A stretch of 26,115 bases of DNA from a virus, in the IMG/VR virus record IMGVR_UViG_3300034418_003197, positions 1 to 26,115 of that record; one strand, 5' to 3'. The position numbers and the translations under genes are program-made. Below are positions 1 to 6,587 of this stretch, piece by piece (the stretch's first letter is position 1; every line of letters starts with the position of its first letter). Below the pieces are notes generated by a model that was not told the DNA's origin, did not search any database, and worked only from the letters and a program-made list of their open reading frames with translations.

Positions 1-1
1 T

Positions 2-172
2 TCAAAAAACAAAAAGAACCCCGACCGTTGCTTGCCAAAGAAAAAAGCACAAAGCCTGACAAAGTCAGAGCGAGCGGCGACAGCTAGAAAGAAAAAGAAA
101 GCTGGCGCACAAGGTAAACAAGTTGTGGCTAACACAAAGAAAGCCAAAGTAACTCGTAGGAGCAAAGCATGA
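2..172 (+). CDS. Lys-rich small phage protein, 3' part only
   Basis: An open frame enters from the left edge and ends at the TGA at 170-172, leaving 56 residues; the true start lies outside the window. The product is strongly basic, with many Lys, Arg, Ala and Thr residues. It contains the stretches CLPKKKAQSLTKSERAATAR and GKQVVANTKKAKVTRRSKA. I recall similar Lys-rich C-terminal tails on small uncharacterised proteins of marine phages, but I cannot name the family with certainty. Its charge would suit DNA binding inside the capsid or packaging, which is inference only. The stop overlaps the start of the next gene as ATGA, so the two are probably translationally coupled. Confidence 0.75.
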   Translation, partial: SKNKKNPDRCLPKKKAQSLTKSERAATARKKKKAGAQGKQVVANTKKAKVTRRSKA

Positions 173-306
173 AAGGTTCAGGATGCGCGGTTCGTTTAGG
201 TAATGGCGGTTTTGTTAAGCCTAAAAAGATGGAATACGGTGGCGCCGTTAAAAAGATGTCTAAAGGCGGTTGCGCGAAATGCGGCAAGCGTAAGTGTGGG
301 TGCTAA
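169..306 (+). CDS. 45-residue Gly/Lys/Cys-rich peptide
   Basis: This short frame has an ATG at 169 overlapping the preceding stop by four bases and ends with TAA at 304-306, three bases before the next gene. An AGGAG-like sequence at about 157-162 sits at suitable distance as a ribosome site. The product is very basic. It begins MKGSGCAVRLGNGGF, carries YGGAVKKMSKGG in the middle, and ends CAKCGKRKCGC, a Cys-x-x-Cys followed by Cys-x-Cys that could bind a metal ion. The YGGAV and SKGG stretches resemble the GG motifs in later virion proteins of this window. I recognise the general style from marine phages but know no function. Coding is supported by coupling, ribosome site and tight packing. 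Confidence 0.7.
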   Translation: MKGSGCAVRLGNGGFVKPKKMEYGGAVKKMSKGGCAKCGKRKCGC

Positions 307-309
307 AGA

Positions 310-978
310 ATGGCTACTTCAGGGTCTACTGATTTTGAACTTAATGTAGCAGACTACATTGAGGAAGCGTTTGAGCGTTGCGGTTTAGAAGTTCGTACTG
401 GGTATGACTTAAAGACCGCACGTCGTTCATTAAACCTTATGCTAGCGGACTGGGCTAACCGCGGCTTAAATCAGTGGACCATTGAACAACGTCAATTCAC
501 TGTAACACAAGGGGATTCAGACGTTTCTTTAGGGACGGATGTTATAGACATTCTGTCTACTGTTGTTCGTCGAAATAACACAGACTACGCTTTAGATCGC
601 GTTAGTCGAGACGAGTTTTTAAATATTCCCAACAAGACCACTCAAGGACGACCGACACAGTTTTTCTTGGATCGTCAAATTACGCCAAACCTTAAAATTT
701 GGCCGACCCCCGAAAACAGTACAGACGTCATTGTTTATGATGTATTGACGCGTATTCAAGACGCAGATACGCAAGTCAACACAATGGAGGTTCCGTTCCG
801 ATTTTATCCGTGTTTGGCGGCGGGATTGGCTTATTACATTGCGATAAAACGCGCGCCTCAACGTCTTCAGCTTTTAAAAGCTATTTACGAAGAAGAGTTT
901 GAGCGCGCAATGACAGAGGATCGAGATCGAGCTTCATTTAACGTTGTTCCACAGTATGAATATTTTAGGACGACGTAA
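310..978 (+). CDS. P22 gp4-like tail accessory / head-tail adaptor protein
   Basis: The 222-residue product looks like a neck ring protein of podoviruses, similar to the P22 gp4 tail accessory factor or T7 tail tubular protein A. Such proteins bind under the portal as a dodecamer and form the platform for tail nozzle and fibres. The N-terminal helical part (residues about 14-60, with IEEAFERCGLE, GYDLKTARRSLN and DWANRGLNQWTIEQ) is the recognisable signature. A beta-rich middle with the pattern GRPTQFFLDRQ...LKIWPTP and a C-terminal helical part with FERAMTEDRDRASF follow. Length is slightly above P22 gp4 (166) and T7 gp11 (about 196). The next gene starts within the stop codon (TAATG). The family call rests on pattern memory; a profile search would confirm it. 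Confidence 0.8.
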   Translation: MATSGSTDFELNVADYIEEAFERCGLEVRTGYDLKTARRSLNLMLADWANRGLNQWTIEQRQFTVTQGDSDVSLGTDVIDILSTVVRRNNTDYALDRVSRDEFLNIPNKTTQGRPTQFFLDRQITPNLKIWPTPENSTDVIVYDVLTRIQDADTQVNTMEVPFRFYPCLAAGLAYYIAIKRAPQRLQLLKAIYEEEFERAMTEDRDRASFNVVPQYEYFRTT

Positions 979-1280
979 TGTCTAAGTTTGCTCAAGGAAA
1001 ATTCTCGTATGCAATTTCTGACCGTTCGGGAGTTCGCTATAAATACAAAGATATGCGGCGAGAATGGACGGGAGCTTTAGTCGGCAAAGATGAATTTGAG
1101 GCAAAACACCCTCAATTGGGCCCGTTCAGAAAAGTATCGGACGCTCAAGCTTTAAAAGATGCTAGGCCGGACAGAAAAGAGCCTTTGTCGGTGTATGTTG
1201 GATCTGGCGGGTTCCCTGACAGGGGGTTACCCGTGCAAGGTTCTGGTATAGTTGGAAAAGTTACGGTGACAATATCATGA
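978..1280 (+). CDS. Zinc-ribbon-like small phage protein lacking its cysteines
   Basis: This 100-residue protein of unknown role lies between the two neck adaptor genes and overlaps both (TAATG before, ATGA after). The N-terminal half resembles a small phage protein family that I recall as a zinc ribbon of the form CDRCG...RKEWTG..VCxxCxxxxHPQ. Here the matching positions are Ser14, Ser17, Gly36 and Glu39, so no Cys remains, while the framework (DRSGVRYKYKDMRREWTG and KHPQLGP) is kept. The C-terminal half carries DAQALKDARPDR and a Gly-rich tail. The fold may persist without metal. Position suggests a neck or tail component, by inference. Confidence 0.7.
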   Translation: MSKFAQGKFSYAISDRSGVRYKYKDMRREWTGALVGKDEFEAKHPQLGPFRKVSDAQALKDARPDRKEPLSVYVGSGGFPDRGLPVQGSGIVGKVTVTIS

Positions 1281-1924
1281 GTTTTACGTTATCTCAGTTA
1301 AAACAAGCTATTCAAGATTACACGGAAAACACCGAAACAACGTTTGTAAACAACTTGAACAATTTTATTCAGTCGGCGGAAGAGCAGATTTTTAAGTCCG
1401 TCAGCTTAGAATTTTTCCGAAAAAACCAAACAACAACCTTTGAGTCAGGAAATCAGTACCTTAATGTGCCTACAGATTTTATGGCGCCTTTTTCACTAAG
1501 TTTCACTAAAGATGGCAACAAAATCTTTCTTGACTACAAAGACGTTAATTTCTTGCAAGAGTTTGCTCCAGACGATACCGCTACTGGCACGCCTCGTTAT
1601 TACGCCTTTTTTGACATTGATAACTTTATGGTCGCTCCGACGCCAGATGACACCTATGAAGTAGAGCTACATTATTACTATCGTCCAAACAGCTTGACGA
1701 TAGCGGGAGACTCAGGAACAACGTGGCTTTCAGAAAATGCACCTCAAGCGATGTTGTACGGATCTTTGATGGCCGCCTACATTTTTATGAAAGGCGAGCA
1801 AGATGTAATTCAGATGTATCAACAACAGTTTGTTGAAGCAATGTCTCGGCTCAAAAACTTTGGAGAAGCTCGGGAAAATACAGACGCCTATCGGGCAGGT
1901 TTACTTCGTAGGGAACCAACATGA
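1277..1924 (+). CDS. SU10-type phage adaptor protein
   Basis: The 215-residue product matches the adaptor family named after Escherichia phage SU10, a ring protein of the head-tail neck. Recognisable parts are the N-terminal helix (LSQLKQAIQDYTEN, then FVNNLNNFIQSAEEQIFKSV, residues about 5-41), the segment GNQYLNVPTDFMAPFSLSF (about 58-76), the pattern GTPRYYAFFD (about 103-112) and the C-terminal helices with LYGSLMAAYIFMKGE and YQQQFVEAMSRLKNFGE. These are conserved positions I associate with the family. It starts in an ATGA overlap with the upstream gene and ends in one with the downstream gene. With the gp4-like protein at 310 it gives two adaptor-like proteins in one neck cluster. Confidence 0.8.
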   Translation: MSFTLSQLKQAIQDYTENTETTFVNNLNNFIQSAEEQIFKSVSLEFFRKNQTTTFESGNQYLNVPTDFMAPFSLSFTKDGNKIFLDYKDVNFLQEFAPDDTATGTPRYYAFFDIDNFMVAPTPDDTYEVELHYYYRPNSLTIAGDSGTTWLSENAPQAMLYGSLMAAYIFMKGEQDVIQMYQQQFVEAMSRLKNFGEARENTDAYRAGLLRREPT

Positions 1925-2223
1925 GTTTAACGTCACCCCTAAGCATGGACTTACCAAAAGGACCAATCGTTCAAGTCAACACCACGGCAAATCGAGGGTT
2001 TACGACAGACGAGCTAGCGCAACAGTGTGTAAGTCGTTTGATTTCTATATCGGAAGATGCCGATCCAGCTTTGCGAGAACAAGCAAAAGCTTTTGAAAAA
2101 CAAGCACTTTTTCTGATAAAGACGTATCTGGACAAGGCCGTGCAATCCGATAGGACTACGTTATACAATCGGCTTAGTGAATCAGGGCAATCAGAGTTAG
2201 CAGAGCTAATTAGGAGAATCTAA
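1921..2223 (+). CDS. Small helical protein of the neck cluster, function unknown
   Basis: The 100-residue product overlaps the adaptor gene by ATGA. It has a short extended N-terminus with NTTANRGFTTDELAQ, then predicted helices covering residues about 28-100 (CVSRLISISEDADPALREQA, QALFLIKTYLDKAVQSDRTT, LYNRLSESGQSELAELIRR). I recall close relatives as uncharacterised proteins in marine phage genomes, next to neck or fibre genes. No catalytic motif, signal peptide or membrane segment is visible. Conserved placement suggests a virion or assembly role, but this is inference. Confidence 0.7.
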   Translation: MSLTSPLSMDLPKGPIVQVNTTANRGFTTDELAQQCVSRLISISEDADPALREQAKAFEKQALFLIKTYLDKAVQSDRTTLYNRLSESGQSELAELIRRI

Positions 2224-2224
2224 A

Positions 2225-2662
2225 ATGGCCTTTACTGGAAACTACATGTGTACTTCGTTTAAGCAAGAGCTTATGGAAGCAGTACACAACTTTAAGTTGA
2301 GTGGGGGCAACACCTTTAAGATTGCTCTTTACGACAGCTCAGCGTCTTTTGATGCTAGCACCACCGCTTATACAGCCACGAATGAAGTTAGCGATTCTGG
2401 ATCGTATGTAGCGGGCGGTGGAGAATTGACTCGCGTAGACCCCACAACGTCAGGAACTACGGCGTTTACCGATTTTGCGGACATTACTTTTACGTCTGCA
2501 ACAATTACTGCGAGAGGCGCGTTGATTTATAACGACAGCGCGGCCGGTGATCCAACAGTTTGTGTTCTTGACTTTGGGGAAGATAAAACGTCCACGAGTG
2601 GAGATTTCCAAATTATTTTTCCAACAGCGGATGCGTCTAACGCAATTATTCGGATCGCGTAA
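2225..2662 (+). CDS. Small virion structural protein, beta-rich
   Basis: The 145-residue product starts after a good ribosome site (AGGAG at 2213-2217) and overlaps the next gene by TAATG. The sequence alternates Thr, Ser, Ala and Gly with hydrophobic residues, as expected for a beta-sheet protein. It has the features MCTSFKQELMEAVHNF near the start, FKIALYDSSASFDASTTAYT (about 32-51), TTSGTTAFTDFADITFTSAT (about 74-93) and the end FPTADASNAIIRIA. I know this family as a frequent structural protein next to fibre genes in marine phages. It could be a fibre-base or tail decoration protein. No enzyme motif is visible. Confidence 0.7.
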   Translation: MAFTGNYMCTSFKQELMEAVHNFKLSGGNTFKIALYDSSASFDASTTAYTATNEVSDSGSYVAGGGELTRVDPTTSGTTAFTDFADITFTSATITARGALIYNDSAAGDPTVCVLDFGEDKTSTSGDFQIIFPTADASNAIIRIA

Positions 2663-4425
2663 TGGCTTTTATTACCGGAGATCGGGTCAAAGAGACCTCA
2701 ACAACCACGGGAACAGGTGATTTCACCTTAGATGGTGCGGCCTCCGGTTTTAAGGCGTTTGGGGATTTAGTTTCTGTTGGCGATACTGTTTACTACGCTA
2801 TTTACGACGAAACCGCAGGTGACTTTGAGGTTGGAGAAGGATCTTTTCCAACTGCAACAAATACGTTGCAACGAGACGTTGTTTTATCCAGTTCAAACAG
2901 CGATACGCTTGTTAACTTTGCGGCAGGCGCTAAGGTTGTTTTTTTAACAGCCCCGGCCGACAAGTTTTTACAGATTACAACTTCTGATAATCTAACTCCT
3001 CCAACTTTAGGGTCGGTAGACATCAATGCCACTACAATAGATCTTGACGCTACTGTCATCAACATTGACGGAAGTTCAAGCGTTTCAATTCAAGATAACG
3101 CGCTTAATGTTTTAACCCTAAACAGCCTTGCCGTCGTTAATTATGCAAGCGAGTTCGTTGCAACAACTGGAACAATAACCCCAACTCTATTTCCCTCAAA
3201 TAGGGTCATGATCTTTGGGGGGTTTAGTTCTAACGGTTATGTATACTCCGGAGCCGACGGCTTTTTGCATATAGGCAATAACGGCGCGGGGGTTTCGATA
3301 GACGTTGATAGCGGTGGGGATTTTCAGGTAACTAATAATTTATCCGCCTCGCTGATAGAAGCCGATGGTGTATCTACTCGCCTATACGATAACGGGATAC
3401 TCTCAGCATATACATCAGGGTCGAGCTTTACTGTAGTCGGAACGGTATTCGCCAACGGTCTCGATATGGGTGACAGTGACGAGATCCGCCTCGGTACTGG
3501 CGATGATACCCGTATCGATTTTGACGGCACGAACTACATCCATAATCAAATAGCTGGAGATATGGTATTCCAAAACAACGGGTCTGATGCGATGCGTCTC
3601 GATTCATCTGGAAGACTATCTCTAGGCAGTGCCGGACCGCTTTCTTGGCCTACCACTTATTCTGTTTTTGAAATTGGTGCGGCAGGTGCAATATGGAGCA
3701 ATACTAGCTCAGGGACTCCTCAAAATCTCATTACGAGCAATATTATGTTTGATGGCTCGGACTATCGACTAATTAACGATGGCTCGGGGGCTATGTTTTG
3801 GCAGTCAACCAGTAATTCAACTGCTCCTGCTACAATTATTTATGCCTACACAGGCGCAACTGGGACGGCGGGGGAAGTAGCCACAGGCACTCCAATTTTC
3901 AAGTTGTGGGAGGCAGATAACACAATTACAGGAACCCTCGCTCAAGTTTACGGTGAACTTGAAGCGGACATGCCTGCTTTTTCTTGTGCGTGTGTAAATA
4001 ATGTAAACGTAACAGGTTCCGCTGGGGTAAAAGCTGTCCTTGATACAGCAAATATTGGTATTAACAGAGGGCCTTTCACAGCAAGTACGACCTACATAAC
4101 CATTCCAGAAGACGGCTGGTATTGTTTGTACGCACATATCCGAATGGATTCGGCGGTAGCTCGTATTGCACCACAAGTATTGTGGTACAGAACCACCCCT
4201 ACAGTAACTAACCTTTCACAATATGCCGCCACCGGTTACATCCGTGTTTCTGGTCATGATGAGTCCTCTCTTCACCCATTGACCTATTATGAGCTTAGTT
4301 CTGGAGACCAAGTGGGCCTTTATTTTAGAAACGAGGGAGCCGCAGGGACAGCAAACACGGTTGGATCCGCTAGTATCCAACAAATTTTTGTTTTTAAGAT
4401 GCCTTGGTTAGCGGGTACATCCTAA
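2662..4425 (+). CDS. Tail fibre protein with C-terminal C1q/TNF-like domain
   Basis: The 587-residue fibre has at least three parts. Residues 1-105 (ITGDRVKETSTTTGTGDFTL, later TLQRDVVLSSSNSDT and VNFAAGAKVVFLTAPADKF) form an N-terminal domain I recognise on many marine phage fibres, presumably the virion anchor. Residues about 110-330 are beta-repeat shaft, with INATTIDLDATVINIDGSS and a module around 268-315 (MGDSDEIRLGTGDDTRIDFD) shared with other phage fibres. Residues about 437-587 look like a C1q/TNF jelly roll: GPFTASTTYITIPEDGWYCL, then LYAHIRMDSA, GYIRVSG, LTYYELSSGDQVGLYFRN, and a final beta strand IQQIFVFKM. Such tips usually trimerise and bind host surface structures. The tail-assembly-chaperone-like gene follows at once (TAATG). 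Confidence 0.8.
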   Translation: MAFITGDRVKETSTTTGTGDFTLDGAASGFKAFGDLVSVGDTVYYAIYDETAGDFEVGEGSFPTATNTLQRDVVLSSSNSDTLVNFAAGAKVVFLTAPADKFLQITTSDNLTPPTLGSVDINATTIDLDATVINIDGSSSVSIQDNALNVLTLNSLAVVNYASEFVATTGTITPTLFPSNRVMIFGGFSSNGYVYSGADGFLHIGNNGAGVSIDVDSGGDFQVTNNLSASLIEADGVSTRLYDNGILSAYTSGSSFTVVGTVFANGLDMGDSDEIRLGTGDDTRIDFDGTNYIHNQIAGDMVFQNNGSDAMRLDSSGRLSLGSAGPLSWPTTYSVFEIGAAGAIWSNTSSGTPQNLITSNIMFDGSDYRLINDGSGAMFWQSTSNSTAPATIIYAYTGATGTAGEVATGTPIFKLWEADNTITGTLAQVYGELEADMPAFSCACVNNVNVTGSAGVKAVLDTANIGINRGPFTASTTYITIPEDGWYCLYAHIRMDSAVARIAPQVLWYRTTPTVTNLSQYAATGYIRVSGHDESSLHPLTYYELSSGDQVGLYFRNEGAAGTANTVGSASIQQIFVFKMPWLAGTS

Positions 4426-4814
4426 TGATTACAGAAACCTTTTCAGATTATACAGCTAAACAGTATTCGCTAGCTCTTCAGAAGTGGGGGCAAGATAACT
4501 CTAAGACGGTAAACTTTGGGTCTAATGACACCCAGATGTTTTGGTATTTTGAGGATGAAAACGGCCCTACGGATACCGTAGAAGGACTACCGTCTAAAGC
4601 AGATTTGGAAGCGCTTATTAGCGCGGCAGAAGACGATCACAACCTGACCAAATTACGCGGGGTTCGTGATGAAATGCTTTTGGAAACAGACTGGTGGGCC
4701 GTGTCCGACCGCACGATGACTCAGGCTCAAATAGATTATCGTCAAGCTTTGCGAGACATTACGGCCACATACACCTCTTTGGATGAAGTGGTTTGGCCGA
4801 CCAAACCGGAGTAG
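4425..4814 (+). CDS. Phage tail assembly chaperone-like protein
   Basis: I chose the ATG at 4425, which overlaps the fibre stop as TAATG; an upstream in-frame ATG at 4404 lies inside the fibre gene and would add only seven residues. The 129-residue product ends with the signature RDEMLLETDWWAVSDRTM, then QIDYRQALRDI and VVWPTKPE. This pattern (R..LL..TDW...D......YRQALRD....WP.KP) is the hallmark of the phage tail assembly chaperone family (Phage_tail_APC) often found next to tail fibres. The N-terminal 60 residues, with NFGSNDTQMFWYFEDENG, are variable and may contact the particular fibre. It probably helps fold or trimerise the fibre encoded just upstream. Confidence 0.8.
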   Translation: MITETFSDYTAKQYSLALQKWGQDNSKTVNFGSNDTQMFWYFEDENGPTDTVEGLPSKADLEALISAAEDDHNLTKLRGVRDEMLLETDWWAVSDRTMTQAQIDYRQALRDITATYTSLDEVVWPTKPE

Positions 4815-4849
4815 AATGTAACTACTTGTTCTTATTGGGGGTTATGTAA

Positions 4850-5491
4850 ATGCTAGGTTTTGTAGCACTATCCGAAACCCCCATTTCGTCCGTTCAAACA
4901 GCTAGTAGTGTTGCCCTTCTTACAGGGGTAGAGGCTACTGGAGCTGTTGGAACAGTCACCGTTGCGGCTGACGCTAATGTTTCCCTAACTGGCGTTTCAG
5001 CAACGGGTGCGGTCGGCACCGTAACCATTGTTGAAGGAACCGGGATCGACGTATCGGTCACCGGCGTCAATGCCACTGGAGTTATAGATCAAGTCACCGT
5101 TTCGGCGGATGCCAATGTATCTCCCACAGGCGTTTCTTCTAGCGTAGAAATCGGCGAAGTTAGCGTAATTGGCGATGCTAACGTCTATCCGACAGGCGTG
5201 TTTGCTCAAGCCCTAATTGGCAATGGTGTTGACATTATCATTGTTGAGGGCTCCGCAAACGTATATCCTACAGGGGTACAAGCTGATGTTTTTGTAGGAT
5301 ATTTAAGAGCTTGGGGTCGTATTGTTCCAAGCACTGCACAGCCTTACTCAGCAATTGATCCGTCGGAATCGACGGCGTGGACAGAGATTACTCCAAGTGT
5401 ATCTTCTACATACACTGGAATTACGGGCCCGGATCAAACTTGGACAGAGATTGAACCGAGCGTAAATAAAACTTGGGAAGATGTAGCGTGA
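4850..5491 (+). CDS. Two-tier repeat virion protein
   Basis: The 213-residue product begins after a GGGGG ribosome site at 4837-4841. Residues about 20-150 hold six beta-strand repeats of 22-26 residues, marked by TGV at residues 25, 47, 71, 93, 115 and 141 and the pattern NVSxTGVxATGxVGxVTV. Residues 155-213 switch to a different repeat of 10-11 residues with an aromatic first position (W155, Y166, W177, Y188, W198, W209) and the pattern (W/Y)xxI(x)P. Both repeat types are ones I have seen in marine phage structural proteins. No catalytic residue or membrane segment is visible. The likely role is a rod-like fibre or tail decoration between two fibre genes, by inference. Confidence 0.7.
   Translation: MLGFVALSETPISSVQTASSVALLTGVEATGAVGTVTVAADANVSLTGVSATGAVGTVTIVEGTGIDVSVTGVNATGVIDQVTVSADANVSPTGVSSSVEIGEVSVIGDANVYPTGVFAQALIGNGVDIIIVEGSANVYPTGVQADVFVGYLRAWGRIVPSTAQPYSAIDPSESTAWTEITPSVSSTYTGITGPDQTWTEIEPSVNKTWEDVA
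4907..5309 (+). repeat. Six protein-level beta repeats of 22-26 residues
   Basis: Within the 213-residue protein the TGV core recurs with spacings of 22, 24, 22, 22 and 26 residues. The first three copies are closest (TGVEATGAVGTVTV, TGVSATGAVGTVTI, TGVNATGVIDQVTV). The last three have diverged, so the array is older than a simple recent duplication. At DNA level the copies are only partly alike. Confidence 0.8.
5312..5491 (+). repeat. Aromatic 11-residue repeats at the C-terminus
   Basis: Six units begin with Trp or Tyr at residues 155, 166, 177, 188, 198 and 209, spaced 11, 11, 11, 10 and 11. Examples are WGRIVPSTAQP, WTEITPSVSST and WTEIEPSVNKT. The array runs to the last residue of the protein. 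Confidence 0.8.
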
Positions 5492-5498
5492 GTTAATT

Positions 5499-6572
5499 AT
5501 GGCAAGCTCGTATGGACAAGGTGGCGTAGAACTAATTGCAACCGGGGAAAAATCCGGTTCTTGGGGTGATGTCACAAACATTAACCTACAGATTTTGGCC
5601 AGAATGGCTTCAGGCGTTATTACGGTAGATTTGACCGGATCGGGCGCTACTTACACGCTTGAAACTGACACCGGTGGAGCAACCGCCGCCTTATCTGAAG
5701 GTCAAGGCAAAGTGCTTGTTTTCACGAGTGCTGACGAAGCCTGTACCGTAACAATTTCTCCAAACTCAGAACAGCGGTTGTATGCGGCTATCAATACGTC
5801 TGGCTATAGCGTAACCCTGACACAGGGCAGTGGTGGAGATGTCACCGTTTTAAACAACAAGAACGCTTTTGTTTATTGCGACGGAGCCGGGTCCGGGGCC
5901 GCGGTCACCGATATTACGTCGGCGTTAACATCTCTTGGTACGATGTCAACGCAAGACGCCAGTAGTGTAAATATCACAGGCGGAGCAATTGCAGGGATCA
6001 CTGATCTTGCGGTAGCTGATGGCGGAACTGGAGCTTCCGATGCGGCAACCGCACTGATTAACCTTGGGTTAACCTCAACAGCGGCTGAAATTAACACGCT
6101 GGACGGATACACGGGTGACGTTGATGACTTCAACACGGTGCCTGTCACAACATTAGGAACGTCTGAGGCAAGCAAGGTTGTAACAGCAGACGCTAACGGC
6201 GATGTGAATTTATCACAAGAGCTGAAAGCCAAGAGTTACAACGAGACTTTTTTAACAGCGAACTCCACATCAAACACGACTACTTTAGACTTAGAAGCGG
6301 CAAACGTGTTTACGACAACACTAACTGAAGCTACAACGCTGGTTTTTTCAAATCCACCGTCTACAGGAACTGCGTATAGTTTCACGTTAAAAATTGTTCA
6401 AGACGCCTCTGCAAGCGGATACGCAGTAACCTTCCCCGCGGCCGTTGATTGGCCCGCAGGTCTTGCTCCAATTTTGTCTACGGCGGCTTCTGCGGTAGAC
6501 ATGCTGGTGTTTATGACGCATGACGGCGGGACTACATGGTACGGCTTTTTTGCCGGTAAAGGCATGGCTTAA
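5499..6572 (+). CDS. Second tail fibre protein
   Basis: The 357-residue product has an N-terminal domain of about 135 residues: SYGQGGVELIATGEKSGSWG, then INLQILARMASGVITVDL and GYSVTLTQGSGGDVTVLNN. This is a pattern I associate with phage fibre bases. Residues about 168-205 contain VADGGTGASDAATALINLG followed by TSTAAEINTLDGYTG, a linker found in many tail fibres of caudoviruses. The C-terminal 120 residues are beta-rich (TTLDLEAANVFTTTLTEATT, FTLKIVQDASASGYAVTFP, DGGTTWYGFFAGKGMA) and presumably form the tip. The ribosome site is weak (GTGAG), and only seven bases separate it from the upstream gene. It probably works with the other fibres at 2662 and 10577 in host attachment. Confidence 0.75.
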   Translation: MASSYGQGGVELIATGEKSGSWGDVTNINLQILARMASGVITVDLTGSGATYTLETDTGGATAALSEGQGKVLVFTSADEACTVTISPNSEQRLYAAINTSGYSVTLTQGSGGDVTVLNNKNAFVYCDGAGSGAAVTDITSALTSLGTMSTQDASSVNITGGAIAGITDLAVADGGTGASDAATALINLGLTSTAAEINTLDGYTGDVDDFNTVPVTTLGTSEASKVVTADANGDVNLSQELKAKSYNETFLTANSTSNTTTLDLEAANVFTTTLTEATTLVFSNPPSTGTAYSFTLKIVQDASASGYAVTFPAAVDWPAGLAPILSTAASAVDMLVFMTHDGGTTWYGFFAGKGMA

Positions 6573-6587
6573 CGGCGGAGATTAAAC

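Noticed and set aside
4404-4424. Earlier start for the assembly-chaperone-like gene
   Set aside because: It lies inside the fibre coding sequence; the TAATG start at 4425 matches the overlap habit of the operon.
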